Shown in pieces: positions 8,258 to 17,520 of a DNA stretch of 64,000 nucleotides (its first letter is position 1; each line of letters opens with the position of its first letter). The position numbers were made by a program, and so were the translations under genes. The stretch is from Sulfurovum sp. (lineage in GTDB: Bacteria; Campylobacterota; Campylobacteria; Campylobacterales; Sulfurovaceae). Location of the stretch: NCBI GenBank assembly GCA_002733215.1, contig NVUY01000006.1, positions 1-64,000 of the forward strand. Reading direction: 5' to 3'. Below the pieces are notes generated by a model. That model was not told the origin of the DNA, searched no databases, and was given only the letters and a program-made list of their open reading frames with translations.

Positions 8258-9361
8258 TTATTTAGACATATTTTCAAATATATGTTGACTTACGGGGATG
8301 GCTAAAAAACTGTCCAAAATAAGAGAATCATCTTCTAAATGATTAGAAATTCTTATCTGATCCATATCTGCCTCATACAGTGCAGCAATACTTTTTACTG
8401 TTTCCCCCATCCTGACATAGTGTGAGATCATATGGGAATTCTCCATTCTCTTCTTTTCCGGAAATTCATAACGCAAATAAAAAGCATACATCTTCTCTAT
8501 AGGGATCGTGATCTTGTAGAGCGGCTTATCTTTCGGTACCAAGCCATTTTTAAAACCGCTATTGAGCTTTAAAAGTCTCTTTTCTTTCATCTTCAAAAGT
8601 GCTGCGACATCATTTAATGATGTCCCGGCAAGTACCTCAACCTGAATCAGCGTCTCTTCCAGACTGTCACCTGTATCCTTGCCAAAACCCAAGGTCACAT
8701 TTTCACCTATCATGGCTACAAGGAGTATCTTTTTCATGTAGTCTCTAGTTTCAGGAGGCAGGTATTTCAAATGTCCGTCTGTCAATATGCTCAGGTCATC
8801 TGTCCCTGCACGAGAAATGGCTTTTTCCACACAGCCCTCACCACAATTATATGCCAGCGCGGCAAGATACCATTTACCAAACTGTTTATGCAGTTTATTG
8901 AGATAAGTGATCGCTGCAGATGTCGCAGAGACCGTATCACAGCGTTCATCATAAATCCCACAGACCCTAAGGTTATACTGTTTCGCCGTTGCAGGCATGA
9001 ACTGCCATAAACCTACGGCCTTTTTAGGGGAAACAGCATTTGAAGAAAATCCGGACTCCACCATGGAAAGATAGATAAAAAGATCAGACACCCCATCCTT
9101 AACCAACAACCCTTGCATGGTAGGCAGTATCTCTTGCCCCCGATCTAAGGAACGTCTGTAAAATGATTTTAACTTTTTTTCATGCTGTACTATAAAAGAG
9201 GCAAATGTGTCATCATACAGGTACGATTCATCCACATCAAATTCAGAGAATACATAGCTGTAAGAGGGGTATTTCTCTTCTAAAGATAGAGCATGTCCGC
9301 TACTGACGGATAAAACAGAGATCAATAATACAGTGCTGATAATTCTCATAAAAGTATACAT
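8258..9361 (-). CDS. Membrane-bound lytic murein transglycosylase, MltD-like
   Basis: Exported SLT-fold lytic transglycosylase with a C-terminal LysM domain. A signal peptide occupies about residues 5-25. The catalytic glutamate lies in SMVESGFSSNAVS (about residue 101), followed by AVGLWQFMPATA and the ALAYNCGEG motif typical of family 1 SLT domains. A LysM-like domain (about 310-355, YVRMGETVKSIAALY) binds peptidoglycan. No lipobox is evident, unlike E. coli MltD. The start ATG at 9361 overlaps the tatD stop codon (TAATG); an internal Met at 9349 would also leave a good signal peptide. Confidence 0.85.
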   Translation of the reverse strand: MYTFMRIISTVLLISVLSVSSGHALSLEEKYPSYSYVFSEFDVDESYLYDDTFASFIVQHEKKLKSFYRRSLDRGQEILPTMQGLLVKDGVSDLFIYLSMVESGFSSNAVSPKKAVGLWQFMPATAKQYNLRVCGIYDERCDTVSATSAAITYLNKLHKQFGKWYLAALAYNCGEGCVEKAISRAGTDDLSILTDGHLKYLPPETRDYMKKILLVAMIGENVTLGFGKDTGDSLEETLIQVEVLAGTSLNDVAALLKMKEKRLLKLNSGFKNGLVPKDKPLYKITIPIEKMYAFYLRYEFPEKKRMENSHMISHYVRMGETVKSIAALYEADMDQIRISNHLEDDSLILDSFLAIPVSQHIFENMSK

Positions 9362-10131
9362 TAGAACCTAAAAAGTCTTTGGGCATTGTTTGTACTCAAT
9401 TTTGCTATTTCAACAGGTGTAAGCAGTGAGAGTTCAGACATTTTTTCTGCAACAAAAGTAGTATAACCCGGTTCATTTCTTTTACCACGATGAGGTTGAG
9501 GCGTAAGATAAGGTGCATCAGTTTCAATGAGCAGTTTTTCCTGAGGGATCTTAGGATAGACATTGATGAGTTTTTTAGCATTCTTAAAGGTCAATACCCC
9601 GCCGATACCGTAATAAAAGTTCTTTTTTGCAAGTTTCAACAGAGATTCATCTGCATTATAACAGTGCAGCACCCCTCCCTCTTCTCCTGCATATTCATCG
9701 AGCAAAGCAAGACAATCAGCAGAGGACTCTCTCACATGTATAATAAGAGGTTTTTTCAATTCTTTTGCCCACAATATTTGATCTATGAACACTTCTTTTT
9801 GGAGTTTTTTTTCTAACGCGATCTCTTCTTCGGATTCAGGCAATCTATAATAGTCCAACCCACACTCACCTATGGCTACACATTTAGGATGATTTACAAA
9901 TTGTTCCAAATAGCTTCTCTCATAATGTGCGGCATCATAAGGATGAACACCTACTGCAAAATAAATACCCTCATACTTCTCAGCCAGATCTACAGCCCTT
10001 TGCAATGTTTTAGGATCTGCTCCGGGGATAATGAATTTTCCTACTCCCTGCTGCCTTGCATTTTCTAAAACCTCTTCTATATCATCATTATAACGTTCAT
10101 CATCCAGATGACAATGTGTATCTACTATCAT
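9361..10131 (-). CDS. TatD-family metal-dependent hydrolase (DNase)
   Basis: TIM-barrel hydrolase of the TatD/YcfH group, probably a 3'-5' deoxyribonuclease. The metal ligands are visible: THCHLD (H6, H8), the bridging glutamate in GECGLDYY, IIHVRES, VLHCYN and the late ETDAPYLTP motif. Length of 256 residues is normal. It is the first gene of a minus-strand pair with the mltD-like gene, with TAATG coupling. Physiological substrate is inferred from the family. Confidence 0.9.
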   Translation of the reverse strand: MIVDTHCHLDDERYNDDIEEVLENARQQGVGKFIIPGADPKTLQRAVDLAEKYEGIYFAVGVHPYDAAHYERSYLEQFVNHPKCVAIGECGLDYYRLPESEEEIALEKKLQKEVFIDQILWAKELKKPLIIHVRESSADCLALLDEYAGEEGGVLHCYNADESLLKLAKKNFYYGIGGVLTFKNAKKLINVYPKIPQEKLLIETDAPYLTPQPHRGKRNEPGYTTFVAEKMSELSLLTPVEIAKLSTNNAQRLFRF

Positions 10132-10251
10132 TAATGCCCTATTTTTTTAAAGATATTATAACAAAAATCTTCTATTTTATAGTGTTTCAAACCAAAATCT
10201 AATCTTAGATAAGCTATAGTTTAAGCTAAGACTTATATAAAAGGGCTCCCT

Positions 10252-10851
10252 ATGCTTGCATTAACCATTTTATCGATCTTCATCCTTATCATTGTTATCC
10301 TTATTTTTATAGAATATAGAAATGAAAAAAAGTATCAGAAAAAGAGACGGGAACAAAGGGCTCAGAAAAAGCATGAACCTAAAAAACTGATAGTCAGAAA
10401 AGCCCCTCGAAAAACTAAAGCAGAGCCAAGGCCTGAACCAAAACCGAAAGCGAAGCCGGAACCAAAACCGGAACCTGAAGTAGAAGTTCGGAAAGCATCA
10501 GAAAAAAAAGAGCTTCCAGAAGCCAAATACCCTGAATTTACACATATACGTTTAGTCGAAATGGGTCTTTCAAATGAAGAAGCAAAAGAGTTTGTAGCGG
10601 AACTCATCCCGCAACTTGAAACGGAGATCCCTCTCCTGGAAGCAGCACTGAAGGAGGGAGACTTTCCTAAAATGGAACGATTGACACACGGTATCAAAGG
10701 TTCAGCGACCAACTTGGGTACGGGTGGAGTTTCAGACCTTTTGGCTGAGTACAATACCTATCTTAAAACAGGTACCGATAGTGATATTGTCAAAGCATAT
10801 TTGGAACATCTTATACAGTATACAAGCGCATTAAAAACCCAATATAGTTAA
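10252..10851 (+). CDS. Membrane-anchored HPt-domain phosphotransfer protein
   Basis: The 199-residue protein has one N-terminal membrane segment (about residues 3-20), a basic juxtamembrane stretch, a low-complexity proline/lysine/glutamate linker (about 55-92, repeating PEPKPKAKPEPKPEPE) and a C-terminal HPt four-helix bundle (about 100-199). The HPt signature is MERLTHGIKGSATNLG with the phosphorylatable His at 146. HPt domains relay phosphate between response regulators in multistep phosphorelays. It stands alone between tatD and the converging recN, with no kinase or regulator adjacent, so partners are unknown. Confidence 0.78.
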   Translation: MLALTILSIFILIIVILIFIEYRNEKKYQKKRREQRAQKKHEPKKLIVRKAPRKTKAEPRPEPKPKAKPEPKPEPEVEVRKASEKKELPEAKYPEFTHIRLVEMGLSNEEAKEFVAELIPQLETEIPLLEAALKEGDFPKMERLTHGIKGSATNLGTGGVSDLLAEYNTYLKTGTDSDIVKAYLEHLIQYTSALKTQYS

Positions 10852-10854
10852 ACC

Positions 10855-12384
10855 CTAAGCCCTTAATTTCTTGGCAAACTCCAAAGCTTCGGCAGTGGGG
10901 TTCTCCCCGGCTATGATCCGTGCTATTTCAGAGACACGTGTCACATCATTCAATACTTCAACCTTACTCTTTTCTCCTGCTTTGCTTACCACAATATGCT
11001 GTCCTGCTTTGGCTGAAAGATGAGGCTGGTGTGAAATGGCAAAAACCTGATAAACAGAAGATAACTTCTGGATCATCTCTGCGATGGCGATAGATTCATC
11101 CCCGCTGACATTGGCATCTATCTCATCGAGTATCAGTACACCCTGCTTACTCTTGTCTGCGGGGATCGTCGTTGCCATGAGTGCCAGTCTTACACGATTG
11201 AATTCCCCGCCGCTCAAGGTCGCTGTTCTTGAAGCACCAAGCATCACTTCTACACTATCCGTACCGCTTCCAAATAAAGGAATCGAAGAGAAGATAAAAG
11301 TAAGGGCAGGAAGTTTGAGTGTTGTCAAATACTCTTCCAAACTTTTTTCAAGACTCTTTGCTTCTTTTTGACGGGAGAGAGAAAGTTTTGATGCAAGGAT
11401 ATTCAACTCGGAATACTCCAATGCCAAAAAGGCTTCCAGCATACTTTTGTCTTTTTCTATATTCTGATACCCGGAGAGTTCTTTCTCTTTGACTTCTTTA
11501 TAGACTAAGGCCTCTTCTATGCTGCCATAGCGGTTTTTAAGTGTGCTCAGGTCGCCAAGACGATCCAGTACTTCTTCCACATTCACCTCTTCAAGTTCAT
11601 CTGCAAGACTTTCTGTCTCTTCAAAATCGGCACGTAGTTGATTCATCGCATCTGAGAAAAGTGATCCGTCTTTATCTAAAAGCCTGTACACCTCTTCAAC
11701 ACTGCTTTCCAAAGTAAAGATATCTGTAGCAGAGGAGAGTGCCTCTTTTATCTTGTCTATACGCGAAAGTTGCTGTTTGACCTTAAGTAATGCTTCTTCT
11801 TCCCCTGCCTGAGGATTAATGGCAGCTATTTTTTCGACTTCATACCGGGCATAGTCTATCAGTTCAGAAAGTTTGGCTTCATCTTCTTTTATCTTTGTAA
11901 GCTGCAAGGCTTTGATTTTATAATTTTTATAGCGTTTTTTGTACTCTTTGAGTGTCCCTTTGAAGGTTTTATCTTTCACTCTAAGCTGCTCATCGATCAT
12001 GTCCAAAAGCGTTTCAGATTCAAAACCGCCTCTGTCACGTACAGAAAGGTATTTTACATAAGGTGAAAATATTTCTCCCAATGCTTTTTTAGAAATATTC
12101 TGTCCATCGATGAAATAACGGAGCTTCTCTTTTTTGAGTGTTCTTATCGTCATTTCATTTTCAAATTCATAAGCATCACTCTCCAAGCCCGCAGGCTTAA
12201 ACAAGTTCACTTCACAGAGTGCAGCTGCACCCTGAGTAGGATATCCGAAGCTTGAAAGTATGGCGGACATGAGTACAGATTTTCCTGCACCGCTTGGACC
12301 TGTCAAAACAACAAGCCCTTTGTCAAATTCCAGCTCTACTTCATCAAAGGTAACGAGTTCACGCAGGTATAAACGCTCTATCAA
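10855..12384 (-). CDS. recN: DNA repair ATPase RecN
   Basis: SMC-like ATPase acting early in double-strand break repair. The N-terminal head has Walker A GPSGAGKS (about residues 29-36). Two coiled-coil segments (about 140-220 and 260-350) flank the hinge. The C-terminal head has signature LSGGEFNRVRLAL, Walker B GVLILDEIDANVSGDES and the H-loop ISHQPHL. At 509 residues it is shorter than the usual 550, as is common in this group because of shorter coiled coils. It overlaps nadK by 4 nt, the usual nadK-recN pairing. Confidence 0.94.
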   Translation of the reverse strand: MIERLYLRELVTFDEVELEFDKGLVVLTGPSGAGKSVLMSAILSSFGYPTQGAAALCEVNLFKPAGLESDAYEFENEMTIRTLKKEKLRYFIDGQNISKKALGEIFSPYVKYLSVRDRGGFESETLLDMIDEQLRVKDKTFKGTLKEYKKRYKNYKIKALQLTKIKEDEAKLSELIDYARYEVEKIAAINPQAGEEEALLKVKQQLSRIDKIKEALSSATDIFTLESSVEEVYRLLDKDGSLFSDAMNQLRADFEETESLADELEEVNVEEVLDRLGDLSTLKNRYGSIEEALVYKEVKEKELSGYQNIEKDKSMLEAFLALEYSELNILASKLSLSRQKEAKSLEKSLEEYLTTLKLPALTFIFSSIPLFGSGTDSVEVMLGASRTATLSGGEFNRVRLALMATTIPADKSKQGVLILDEIDANVSGDESIAIAEMIQKLSSVYQVFAISHQPHLSAKAGQHIVVSKAGEKSKVEVLNDVTRVSEIARIIAGENPTAEALEFAKKLRA

Positions 12385-13253
12385 TTCTCATTACCCCAGG
12401 AGAGTTTTTCTCTTAAAACAGAAAAATAGTTGCGCTCTTTTCTGTGTAAGAGTTTAGCTCCGCGTTTTGCTCCCATGATCACCAATATATCCTCATGCGT
12501 CATCTCATAATTATCCTGCCCGTCGATCACGGCGATAATACGCTCTTCAGGAGAAGAAAGTTCAATGGTGAAATCTGCAGGCACGACCAAAGGGCGCTGT
12601 GTTAAAGAGTGTGCCATGATAGGTGTCATAATGAGCGCCTGGGTCAAAGGATACATCACCGGACCACCTGAAGCAAGATTGTAGGCAGTTGAACCTGTGG
12701 GTGTTGCAATAATGAGTCCGTCTCCCCTGTACGTGTTAAACCTCTCTCCGTCAATTGACGCATAAATAGTTGCCATCTTAGAGACTACAGGACGTGTCAT
12801 CACCACATCATTAAAAGCAAAAAACGGCTCTTGTTTACCATCTTTTCTTTGCACATATCCTTCTATCATCATACGTTCATCTATACGATACTCATTTGAA
12901 ATAAGTTGTTCCAAAAACAACTCTACATCATCTATCGTTACATCGGCCAAAAAGCCTAAATTCCCTGCGTTAATGCCCACAACAGGTTTATTGTAACCAT
13001 GAGAACGGCGTACAAGTGAAAGCAGTGTACCGTCTCCGCCCAATGAGACCAGAAAATCTGATCTTTCACACATAGATTCAAAAACTATGCCCTCTTCACC
13101 GATCATAGTCGCTGATTTCTCTGCTAAAAGTACTGAAATACCTTTTGCTTCAAATTCTGCTTTTATACGTTTATAAAGTATTTTGATCTCAGGGTCATTG
13201 GGTTTCAATACAAATCCCGCTGTTTTGATCTGGTCTAACTTTTGACTACTCAT
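12381..13253 (-). CDS. nadK: NAD kinase
   Basis: ATP- or polyphosphate-dependent phosphorylation of NAD to NADP. The 290-residue protein has the diagnostic SLGGDGTLLS motif (about residues 88-97), GINAGNLGFLADV, and the substrate-binding TPTGSTAYNLASGGPV. It overlaps recN downstream by 4 nt. The start ATG 13253 lies about 170 bp from the divergent aspS start. Confidence 0.95.
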   Translation of the reverse strand: MSSQKLDQIKTAGFVLKPNDPEIKILYKRIKAEFEAKGISVLLAEKSATMIGEEGIVFESMCERSDFLVSLGGDGTLLSLVRRSHGYNKPVVGINAGNLGFLADVTIDDVELFLEQLISNEYRIDERMMIEGYVQRKDGKQEPFFAFNDVVMTRPVVSKMATIYASIDGERFNTYRGDGLIIATPTGSTAYNLASGGPVMYPLTQALIMTPIMAHSLTQRPLVVPADFTIELSSPEERIIAVIDGQDNYEMTHEDILVIMGAKRGAKLLHRKERNYFSVLREKLSWGNEN

Positions 13254-13390
13254 AGCTTTCCTAATTATGTGATAAGAATCTTACTGTTAGACTATCATAA
13301 ATGTACTTTAGTGTTGAGAAATATGTCAAATTGTCATACTTTAAAATTCTCACAATGAGTCACTTGTATTACCTCTAAACTATTTTTAGA

Positions 13391-13396
13391 TATAAT
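13391..13396 (+). promoter_or_regulatory. Sigma-70 -10 element for aspS
   Basis: A perfect TATAAT sits 30 bases upstream of the aspS start codon in an AT-rich stretch. No good -35 is present at 17 bp (TTGTAT at 13364 is 21 bp away), which is normal for Campylobacterota promoters that rely on the -10 and upstream T-rich periodicity. Confidence 0.5.
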
Positions 13397-13425
13397 CGCG
13401 TCAATATTAATTATGAGGATTGCTC

Positions 13426-15180
13426 GTGAGAACACATTATTGTGCAGACGTAAACGAAGAACATATTGGTCAGGAAGTAACCGTTGCAGGTTGGGTTTCC
13501 AGCCGAAGAGACCATGGTGGGCTTATATTTATAGACCTTAGAGACAAAGATGAAGTCATACAGCTTGTCTGTGACCCTGCGGACAATGTTGCGGCACATA
13601 AAGTGGCTGAAGATGTGAGAGACCAGTTTGTACTTGTTGCCAGAGGAAAAATGCGTGCACGCGGTGAAGGACTTGAAAATCCTAAACTCAAAACAGGTAA
13701 AGTTGAAATGGTTGTAGACTCACTTGTGATCGAGAACCGTTCAAAACCTATGCCTTTTGATCTAAACGATGAAAAAGTAAATGAAGAGATCAAACTCAAA
13801 TACCGCTACCTTGAACTTAGAACACAAAAGTCTTATGATATTTTCAAACTTCGTTCCAAAGCGACCATTGCAGCACGTAACTCACTGGATGCACTTGATT
13901 TCATGGAAGTAGAAACACCTATTATTACCAAGTCTACACCGGAGGGAGCCAGAGATTACCTTGTGCCTTCACGTGTACACAGCGGTGAATTTTATGCATT
14001 GCCACAATCTCCACAGCTTTTCAAACAACTCCTTATGGTTGGCGGTTTTGACCGTTATTTCCAGATAGCAAAATGTTTTAGAGATGAAGACTTAAGAGCA
14101 GACAGACAGCCGGAATTTACGCAAATAGATGTCGAGATGTCTTTCTGTGATCAGGAAGACGTGATCAAAGTAGCAGAAAAACTCATTAACGATGTATTTG
14201 CTGCCTGTGGTTTTGACATTTCTGCTACCTTTAAACGTATGGCGCACTCTGAAGCGATGGAAAAGTACGGTTCAGACAAACCGGATATGCGTTATGATCT
14301 GGCGATGGTAGATGTTATAGACATCTTTGAGAAATGTGACAATGAGATCTTCTCAAGTATCGCAAAGACTCCTAAGAAAAACCGTATCAAAGCACTTAAA
14401 GTACCCAAAGGAGACGAGATATTCTCCAAACGTCAAATGAAAGGTTTTGAAGAGTATGTACGTAAATTCGGCGCATCAGGTCTTGGTTACTTCCAAATGA
14501 AAGAAGATGGGCTTAAAGGTCCTCTTGCTAAATTTTTCACAGAAGAAGACCTCCAGGCTATCATCGACAGATGTGAACTTGAAGTGGGTGATGCAGTCTT
14601 CTTCGGTGCAGGTGAGAAAAAACTGGTGCTTGACTACATGGGACGTTTCCGTATCTACCTTGCTGAGATCATGGATATCATCCCTAAAGATGTCTTTGAA
14701 TTCTTATGGGTCATGGACTTCCCTATGTTTGAAGTAGAAGACGGTAGAGTCAAAGCACTTCACCATCCATTTACTCAACCAAAGTCACTTGATTATGAAG
14801 ACATTGAAGAGATCGAATCTATAGCCTACGATATCGTGCTCAACGGTACAGAACTTGGCGGTGGATCTATCCGTATCCATAAAGAAGAGATGCAGGCTGA
14901 GATCTTTAAACTTCTTGGTATCGGTGAAGAAGAAGCACAGGATAAGTTTGGTTTCCTGCTTGATGCATTGAAATTCGGTGCACCTCCGCATGGCGGTTTT
15001 GCACTGGGTCTTGACAGACTTATCATGCTAATGACAGGAGCCAGCAGTATTAGAGAAGTGATCGCCTTCCCTAAAACACAAAAAGCACAGTGTCTGCTTA
15101 CCCAGGCACCTAGTGCAGTAGATAGTGAGCAGTTGAAAGACTTAAGTCTTAGAATTCGTCAACAGGCACCAACGGCTTAA
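13426..15180 (+). CDS. aspS: Aspartate--tRNA ligase (possibly Asp/Asn non-discriminating)
   Basis: Class II aminoacyl-tRNA synthetase, 585 codons. The N-terminal OB-fold anticodon domain occupies about residues 1-110, followed by the bacterial-type catalytic core with motif 2 [16 protein letters not shown] and motif 3 [11 protein letters not shown], and the GAD insertion between them. The start is GTG 13426 ([10 protein letters not shown]), because GAGGA at 13415-13419 is six bases upstream; the TTG at 13420 is too close to that site. Related organisms without AsnRS use a non-discriminating enzyme with GatCAB; that is family knowledge, not visible here. adk follows after a repeat element. Confidence 0.95.
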   Translation: MRTHYCADVNEEHIGQEVTVAGWVSSRRDHGGLIFIDLRDKDEVIQLVCDPADNVAAHKVAEDVRDQFVLVARGKMRARGEGLENPKLKTGKVEMVVDSLVIENRSKPMPFDLNDEKVNEEIKLKYRYLELRTQKSYDIFKLRSKATIAARNSLDALDFMEVETPIITKSTPEGARDYLVPSRVHSGEFYALPQSPQLFKQLLMVGGFDRYFQIAKCFRDEDLRADRQPEFTQIDVEMSFCDQEDVIKVAEKLINDVFAACGFDISATFKRMAHSEAMEKYGSDKPDMRYDLAMVDVIDIFEKCDNEIFSSIAKTPKKNRIKALKVPKGDEIFSKRQMKGFEEYVRKFGASGLGYFQMKEDGLKGPLAKFFTEEDLQAIIDRCELEVGDAVFFGAGEKKLVLDYMGRFRIYLAEIMDIIPKDVFEFLWVMDFPMFEVEDGRVKALHHPFTQPKSLDYEDIEEIESIAYDIVLNGTELGGGSIRIHKEEMQAEIFKLLGIGEEEAQDKFGFLLDALKFGAPPHGGFALGLDRLIMLMTGASSIREVIAFPKTQKAQCLLTQAPSAVDSEQLKDLSLRIRQQAPTA

Positions 15181-15185
15181 AACCT

Positions 15186-15293
15186 CTCGTTCCCACGGTC
15201 TCCGTGGGAATGCATATTGAAATTCGATAAACAAATTAATTTTTTAGCTTATTGAATTTTTGTATGCATTCCCACGCAGAGCATGGGAACGAG
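15186..15293. repeat. REP/BIME-like inverted pair, family 3
   Basis: Unit 1 is CTCGTTCCCACGGTC...GTGGGAATGCATA (15186-15216); unit 2 is its near-perfect reverse complement (15263-15293). Each unit is itself palindromic around GTTCCCAC/GTGGGAA. The spacer also contains matching arms (GAAATTCGATAA against TTATTGAATTTTT), so the full 108 bp can fold as one long hairpin. The core resembles widespread GTTCCCACG-type REP sequences associated with RAYT transposases. It lies between aspS and adk on the same strand and may attenuate or stabilise the transcript. Confidence 0.85.
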
Positions 15294-15334
15294 TTTCCAG
15301 ATACATATATAATTCTATTTAAAGGAAAACAAAA

Positions 15335-15925
15335 ATGAAAAAACTATTTTTAATCATCGGAGCCCCAGGTTCAGGAAAAACAACGGATGCCAGCATGATC
15401 GCTGAAAACAATGACGACATCGTTCACTACTCAACAGGAGACATGCTTCGTGAAGAAGTAGGAAGCGGTTCTGAACTGGGGAAAGAGATCGAATCTTACA
15501 TCTCAAAAGGTGCCCTGGTTCCTCTGGAAATCATTGTCAATACGATCGTTTCTGCTATCAACAACGCGCCTGTAGCCAATGTATTGATAGACGGTTACCC
15601 AAGAAGTACAGAGCAAATGACAGCATTTGATGAACTGGTAGCAAAAGAAGAGAACATTGAACTCGCCTCTGTGATAGAGGTAAGAGTATCTGAGCAGGTA
15701 GCCAGAGACAGGATCCTTGGTCGTCGTGCAGAAGCGGCTCCCGGTGAAGAGAGAAGCGATGACAGTGAAGAGGTATTTAATGACAGAATGAAGATCTATA
15801 CCGACCCACTGGCTGAAATTCAAAGATTTTATACAGACAAAGCACTTTTAACTATCATTAATGGTGAGAGAACACTTGAAGAAGTGGTTGCAGAGATGGA
15901 AAGATTTGTAAAGTCTAAGATCTAA
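15335..15925 (+). CDS. adk: Adenylate kinase
   Basis: Interconverts AMP, ADP and ATP. The P-loop GAPGSGKTT is at residues 9-17, the AMP-binding STGDMLREEV at about 34-43 and DGYPRS at about 87-92. The LID region (RRAEAAPGEERSDDSEEVF) is short and lacks the cysteine quartet of zinc-LID enzymes, so this is a short-LID form of 196 residues. A Shine-Dalgarno AAAGGA lies upstream of ATG 15335. It follows aspS across a REP pair. Confidence 0.94.
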   Translation: MKKLFLIIGAPGSGKTTDASMIAENNDDIVHYSTGDMLREEVGSGSELGKEIESYISKGALVPLEIIVNTIVSAINNAPVANVLIDGYPRSTEQMTAFDELVAKEENIELASVIEVRVSEQVARDRILGRRAEAAPGEERSDDSEEVFNDRMKIYTDPLAEIQRFYTDKALLTIINGERTLEEVVAEMERFVKSKI

Positions 15926-15934
15926 AACAAAGTA

Positions 15935-15953
15935 TCCCACTATTTTAGTGGGA
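15935..15953 (+). terminator. Hairpin after adk
   Basis: TCCCACTA pairs with TAGTGGGA around a three-base loop, ten bases after the adk stop. The following sequence is pyrimidine-rich (CTTCCTGCCTCTTT) but lacks a clean T-run, so termination strength is uncertain. The next 180 bases up to the porin gene are strongly AT-rich and presumably hold its promoter. Confidence 0.55.
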
Positions 15954-16135
15954 CTTCCTGCCTCTTTCATTCTTATAGTTATCATAGTCCTATATTATAA
16001 TTATAGTTATATTTATAATAATTTTAAATTATATAATAAGTTAATCCCCCTAGATACACTAAAATAGATAATTTACTTGCTAATTAAATATTATTTTAGA
16101 TACTATTGGTGTCACATTTATTAAAAGGACAAGAA

Positions 16136-17413
16136 ATGAACGTAAAAACAACGAAAACAATCGCTAAGCTGGTCACGCTTTCTCTCATCACTTCAACGAT
16201 GCTACATGCAACAAATGGAGACAACCTTATTTCCGTTGGTACAAAAGCAAGAGGTATGGGTGGTACAAGTATGGCTGTTTCTCATGGAGCAGAATCAGGT
16301 TTAAGTAACGGAGCACTTATTACATCTGTTGAAGGTACTGAAATTTCATTTGGTGGCATAGTCTTTATGCCAGAGATCAAAACGCAATTTTTAGGTCAGC
16401 CAGAACTCAGAAGTAAAGCCGATATGAATATGATCCCGGAAGTGTCTATTGCACATAAGATCGATGACAACTGGTACATTGGTATAGGTATGTGGGGAAC
16501 TGCCGGAATGGGTACTGACTACAGTAGTAAAATATTTAACCCGGCAGCAGGTGCATTGGGTAACTTTAACATGGTCACCAACTTACAACTTTTACAGTTT
16601 GGTGTACCTATCGCTTACAAAACAGAAGGATTCTCTGTTGCCGTAACACCTATTATGCAATATGGCAACCTAGACATTAATTACCACATGCCATTGCCTC
16701 CAGGTTCTCCAATCCCTGCACTTAATGTAGGTGCCGGTTTGGCTCAAGACTTTGGTTTTGGTTACAACATAGGTATGGCATATGATTTTTCAGAAAATGG
16801 TGCCCCTGGTCTTACCATAGGTGCACAGTACAAATCATCTATAAAAATGACCTATGATAATCAGCTTTCTAACGCTACAGCACCTTTTGTTGCTCTGGGT
16901 GTATTTCCAGTGCCAATGTCTGATGACTTAGAACAACCAGCAGAATTTGGTGTAGGTCTCGCTTATGTATATGAGAATCAACATACTTTTGCTTTTGATT
17001 ATAAAAGAGTAAAATGGTCTGATGCAGATGGATATGGTGATTTTGGTTGGGATGATGGTGATGTCTATGCATTTGGTTACCAATATGCACAAGACAACTG
17101 GGCTTTCAGAGCTGGTTATAACCGTTCTGATTCTGTTGTAGTTGAGATCCCTGGTGGATCAGCATCCCCTGCAGCTGCAGCCTTAAACTTCTTTAATCTT
17201 TTAGGTTTCCCAGCAAACTCTGAACAGCACTATACACTGGGTGGAAGCTACGAATTTTCAGAAATGTTTTCTGTTGACTTGGCTTACGTATATTCACCTA
17301 AAACAACTGATACATTCGATATAGGTGCCTTTGCTGGCTTAGGTTTGCCCCCAGCTATCACAACAAGTCACAGAGAAGACAGTGTTTCTTTTCAGTTGGC
17401 TTATAAATTTTAA
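16136..17413 (+). CDS. FadL/OmpP1-type outer-membrane channel for hydrophobic compounds
   Basis: Beta-barrel of the FadL/TodX family, which imports fatty acids or hydrocarbons. It has a signal peptide (about residues 1-25, ending MLHA) and the family's N-terminal hatch motif SVGTKARGMGGTSMAVS. Amphipathic strands follow, ending in the outer-membrane C-terminal signature FQLAYKF. The start is ATG 16136, with AAAGGA (16124-16129) six bases upstream; a longer in-frame extension to 16106 lacks a Shine-Dalgarno and would spoil the signal peptide. Substrate unknown. Confidence 0.87.
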   Translation: MNVKTTKTIAKLVTLSLITSTMLHATNGDNLISVGTKARGMGGTSMAVSHGAESGLSNGALITSVEGTEISFGGIVFMPEIKTQFLGQPELRSKADMNMIPEVSIAHKIDDNWYIGIGMWGTAGMGTDYSSKIFNPAAGALGNFNMVTNLQLLQFGVPIAYKTEGFSVAVTPIMQYGNLDINYHMPLPPGSPIPALNVGAGLAQDFGFGYNIGMAYDFSENGAPGLTIGAQYKSSIKMTYDNQLSNATAPFVALGVFPVPMSDDLEQPAEFGVGLAYVYENQHTFAFDYKRVKWSDADGYGDFGWDDGDVYAFGYQYAQDNWAFRAGYNRSDSVVVEIPGGSASPAAAALNFFNLLGFPANSEQHYTLGGSYEFSEMFSVDLAYVYSPKTTDTFDIGAFAGLGLPPAITTSHREDSVSFQLAYKF

Positions 17414-17426
17414 AGTCTACATTCCC

Positions 17427-17455
17427 AAAGAAGATGGTTTTTTAACCTCTTCTTT
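17427..17455 (+). terminator. Terminator-like hairpin after the FadL-type gene
   Basis: AAAGAAGATGGTT pairs with AACCTCTTCTTT with one bulged T, around a T-rich loop, 14 bases after the stop codon. It separates the porin from the next gene. Confidence 0.6.
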
Positions 17456-17520
17456 GCTATCATATAAATTACCCTCCACTCGCTACAGATAAACTATCTA
17501 ACATACTCAAAGGATAAAAC

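Noticed and set aside
10362-10754. Antisense frame opposite the HPt gene with Ser/Gly-rich repeats
   Set aside because: The repeats are the complement of the proline/lysine linker; the sense frame has an HPt motif and membrane anchor.
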